Below are positions 5,432 to 5,572 of a stretch of DNA of 5,572 nucleotides, piece after piece. The translations under genes and the position numbers were made by a program. Every line of letters starts with the position of its first letter. Positions within the stretch are counted from its first letter, which is position 1. The stretch spans positions 1 through 5,572 of the forward strand of contig DAIDIA010000045.1 in the NCBI GenBank assembly GCA_027459565.1, given 5' to 3'. This stretch comes from Acidimicrobiaceae bacterium (lineage in GTDB: Bacteria; Actinomycetota; Acidimicrobiia; Acidimicrobiales; Bog-793). The notes under the pieces are model-generated. The model was not told the DNA's origin and searched no databases. It saw only the letters and a list, made by a program, of their open reading frames with translations.

Positions 5432-5572
5432 ATGATCACCACAGAACAGAACGAGCGGCTGACGAGGGTCGGCAAGGGAACACCGGGTGGCGAGATGATG
5501 CGCCGCTACTGGCACCCGATCGCCCCGACCGCGAAGCTCGACGAGAACCCGGTCCAGTCGGTGCGCATCCTC
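5432..5572 (+). CDS. Rieske-type ring-hydroxylating oxygenase alpha subunit, N-terminal part (runs off window)
   Basis: The open frame continues to the right edge, and only 47 residues are visible. The N-terminus contains ERLTRVGKGTPGGEMMRRYW followed by HPIA, which closely resembles the start of phthalate 4,5-dioxygenase/vanillate demethylase-type Rieske oxygenases (typically NELLTRVGPGTPMG then FRRYWxP). Those enzymes use a Rieske [2Fe-2S] domain (CxH and CxxH) and a mononuclear iron domain to hydroxylate or demethylate aromatic substrates; both motifs would lie beyond this window, so the call rests on the N-terminus alone. ATG at 5432 is preferred because AGGGG (5421-5425) lies 6 nt upstream and family members begin just before this block. 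An in-frame ATG at 5345 would add 29 residues unlike the family. The gene diverges from the transporter and hydroxylase operon, suggesting a shared pathway or regulator. Confidence 0.82.
   Translation, partial: MITTEQNERLTRVGKGTPGGEMMRRYWHPIAPTAKLDENPVQSVRIL

Noticed and set aside
5264..5515. Minus-strand open frame of 83 codons over the divergent region
   Set aside because: It overlaps the oxygenase start and its ribosome site and shows no motif; the plus-strand reading matches a known family.

Overview
This window comes from a high-GC bacterium (about 60% G+C by eye). It has Shine-Dalgarno-type ribosome sites and several GTG or possible TTG starts. The lineage cannot be fixed from the sequence. 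High-GC Actinomycetota or a Chloroflexota group such as SAR202 would fit the mix of molybdenum hydroxylase, Rieske oxygenase and MFS genes, but that is a weak inference. The palindrome CGATCG is strongly over-represented (16 copies found by eye), which is a genome-signature clue.

Layout: almost the whole window (58-5167) is one set of five minus-strand genes, read right to left: an MFS transporter (5167-3947); the molybdopterin large subunit (3852-1774), [2Fe-2S] small subunit (1777-1328) and FAD medium subunit (1326-484) of a xanthine dehydrogenase/CO dehydrogenase-family hydroxylase; and a DUF2237 protein (450-58). Spacing is tight. The large and small subunit genes overlap by 4 nt (ATGA). 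The small subunit stop and medium subunit ATG are 1 nt apart. The DUF2237 gene lies in the same frame about 30 nt after the medium subunit stop. About 94 nt separate the transporter from the large subunit, with no evident terminator, so a single transcript is likely. A divergent plus-strand gene, the N-terminus of a Rieske-type ring-hydroxylating oxygenase, starts at 5432 and runs off the right edge. The roughly 260-nt region between the divergent genes holds weak promoter-like hexamers and a small repeat that may be an operator.

How the genes may work together: the three subunits make a complete cytoplasmic molybdenum hydroxylase (Moco active site, two [2Fe-2S] clusters, FAD) of the L2M2S2 type. 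It would hydroxylate a heterocycle, aldehyde or similar carbon centre with water-derived oxygen. The transporter could move the substrate or product, and the divergent Rieske oxygenase could carry out another oxidative step on the same compound. This looks like an uncharacterised small-molecule catabolic locus. The substrate cannot be read from the sequence, and the large subunit lacks the CO dehydrogenase signature, so it is not a CO-oxidising enzyme. The role of DUF2237 is unknown. No RNA genes, mobile elements or CRISPR arrays were found. Bases 1-57, after the DUF2237 stop, show only a short CGCGATCGCG palindrome and no recognisable terminator.
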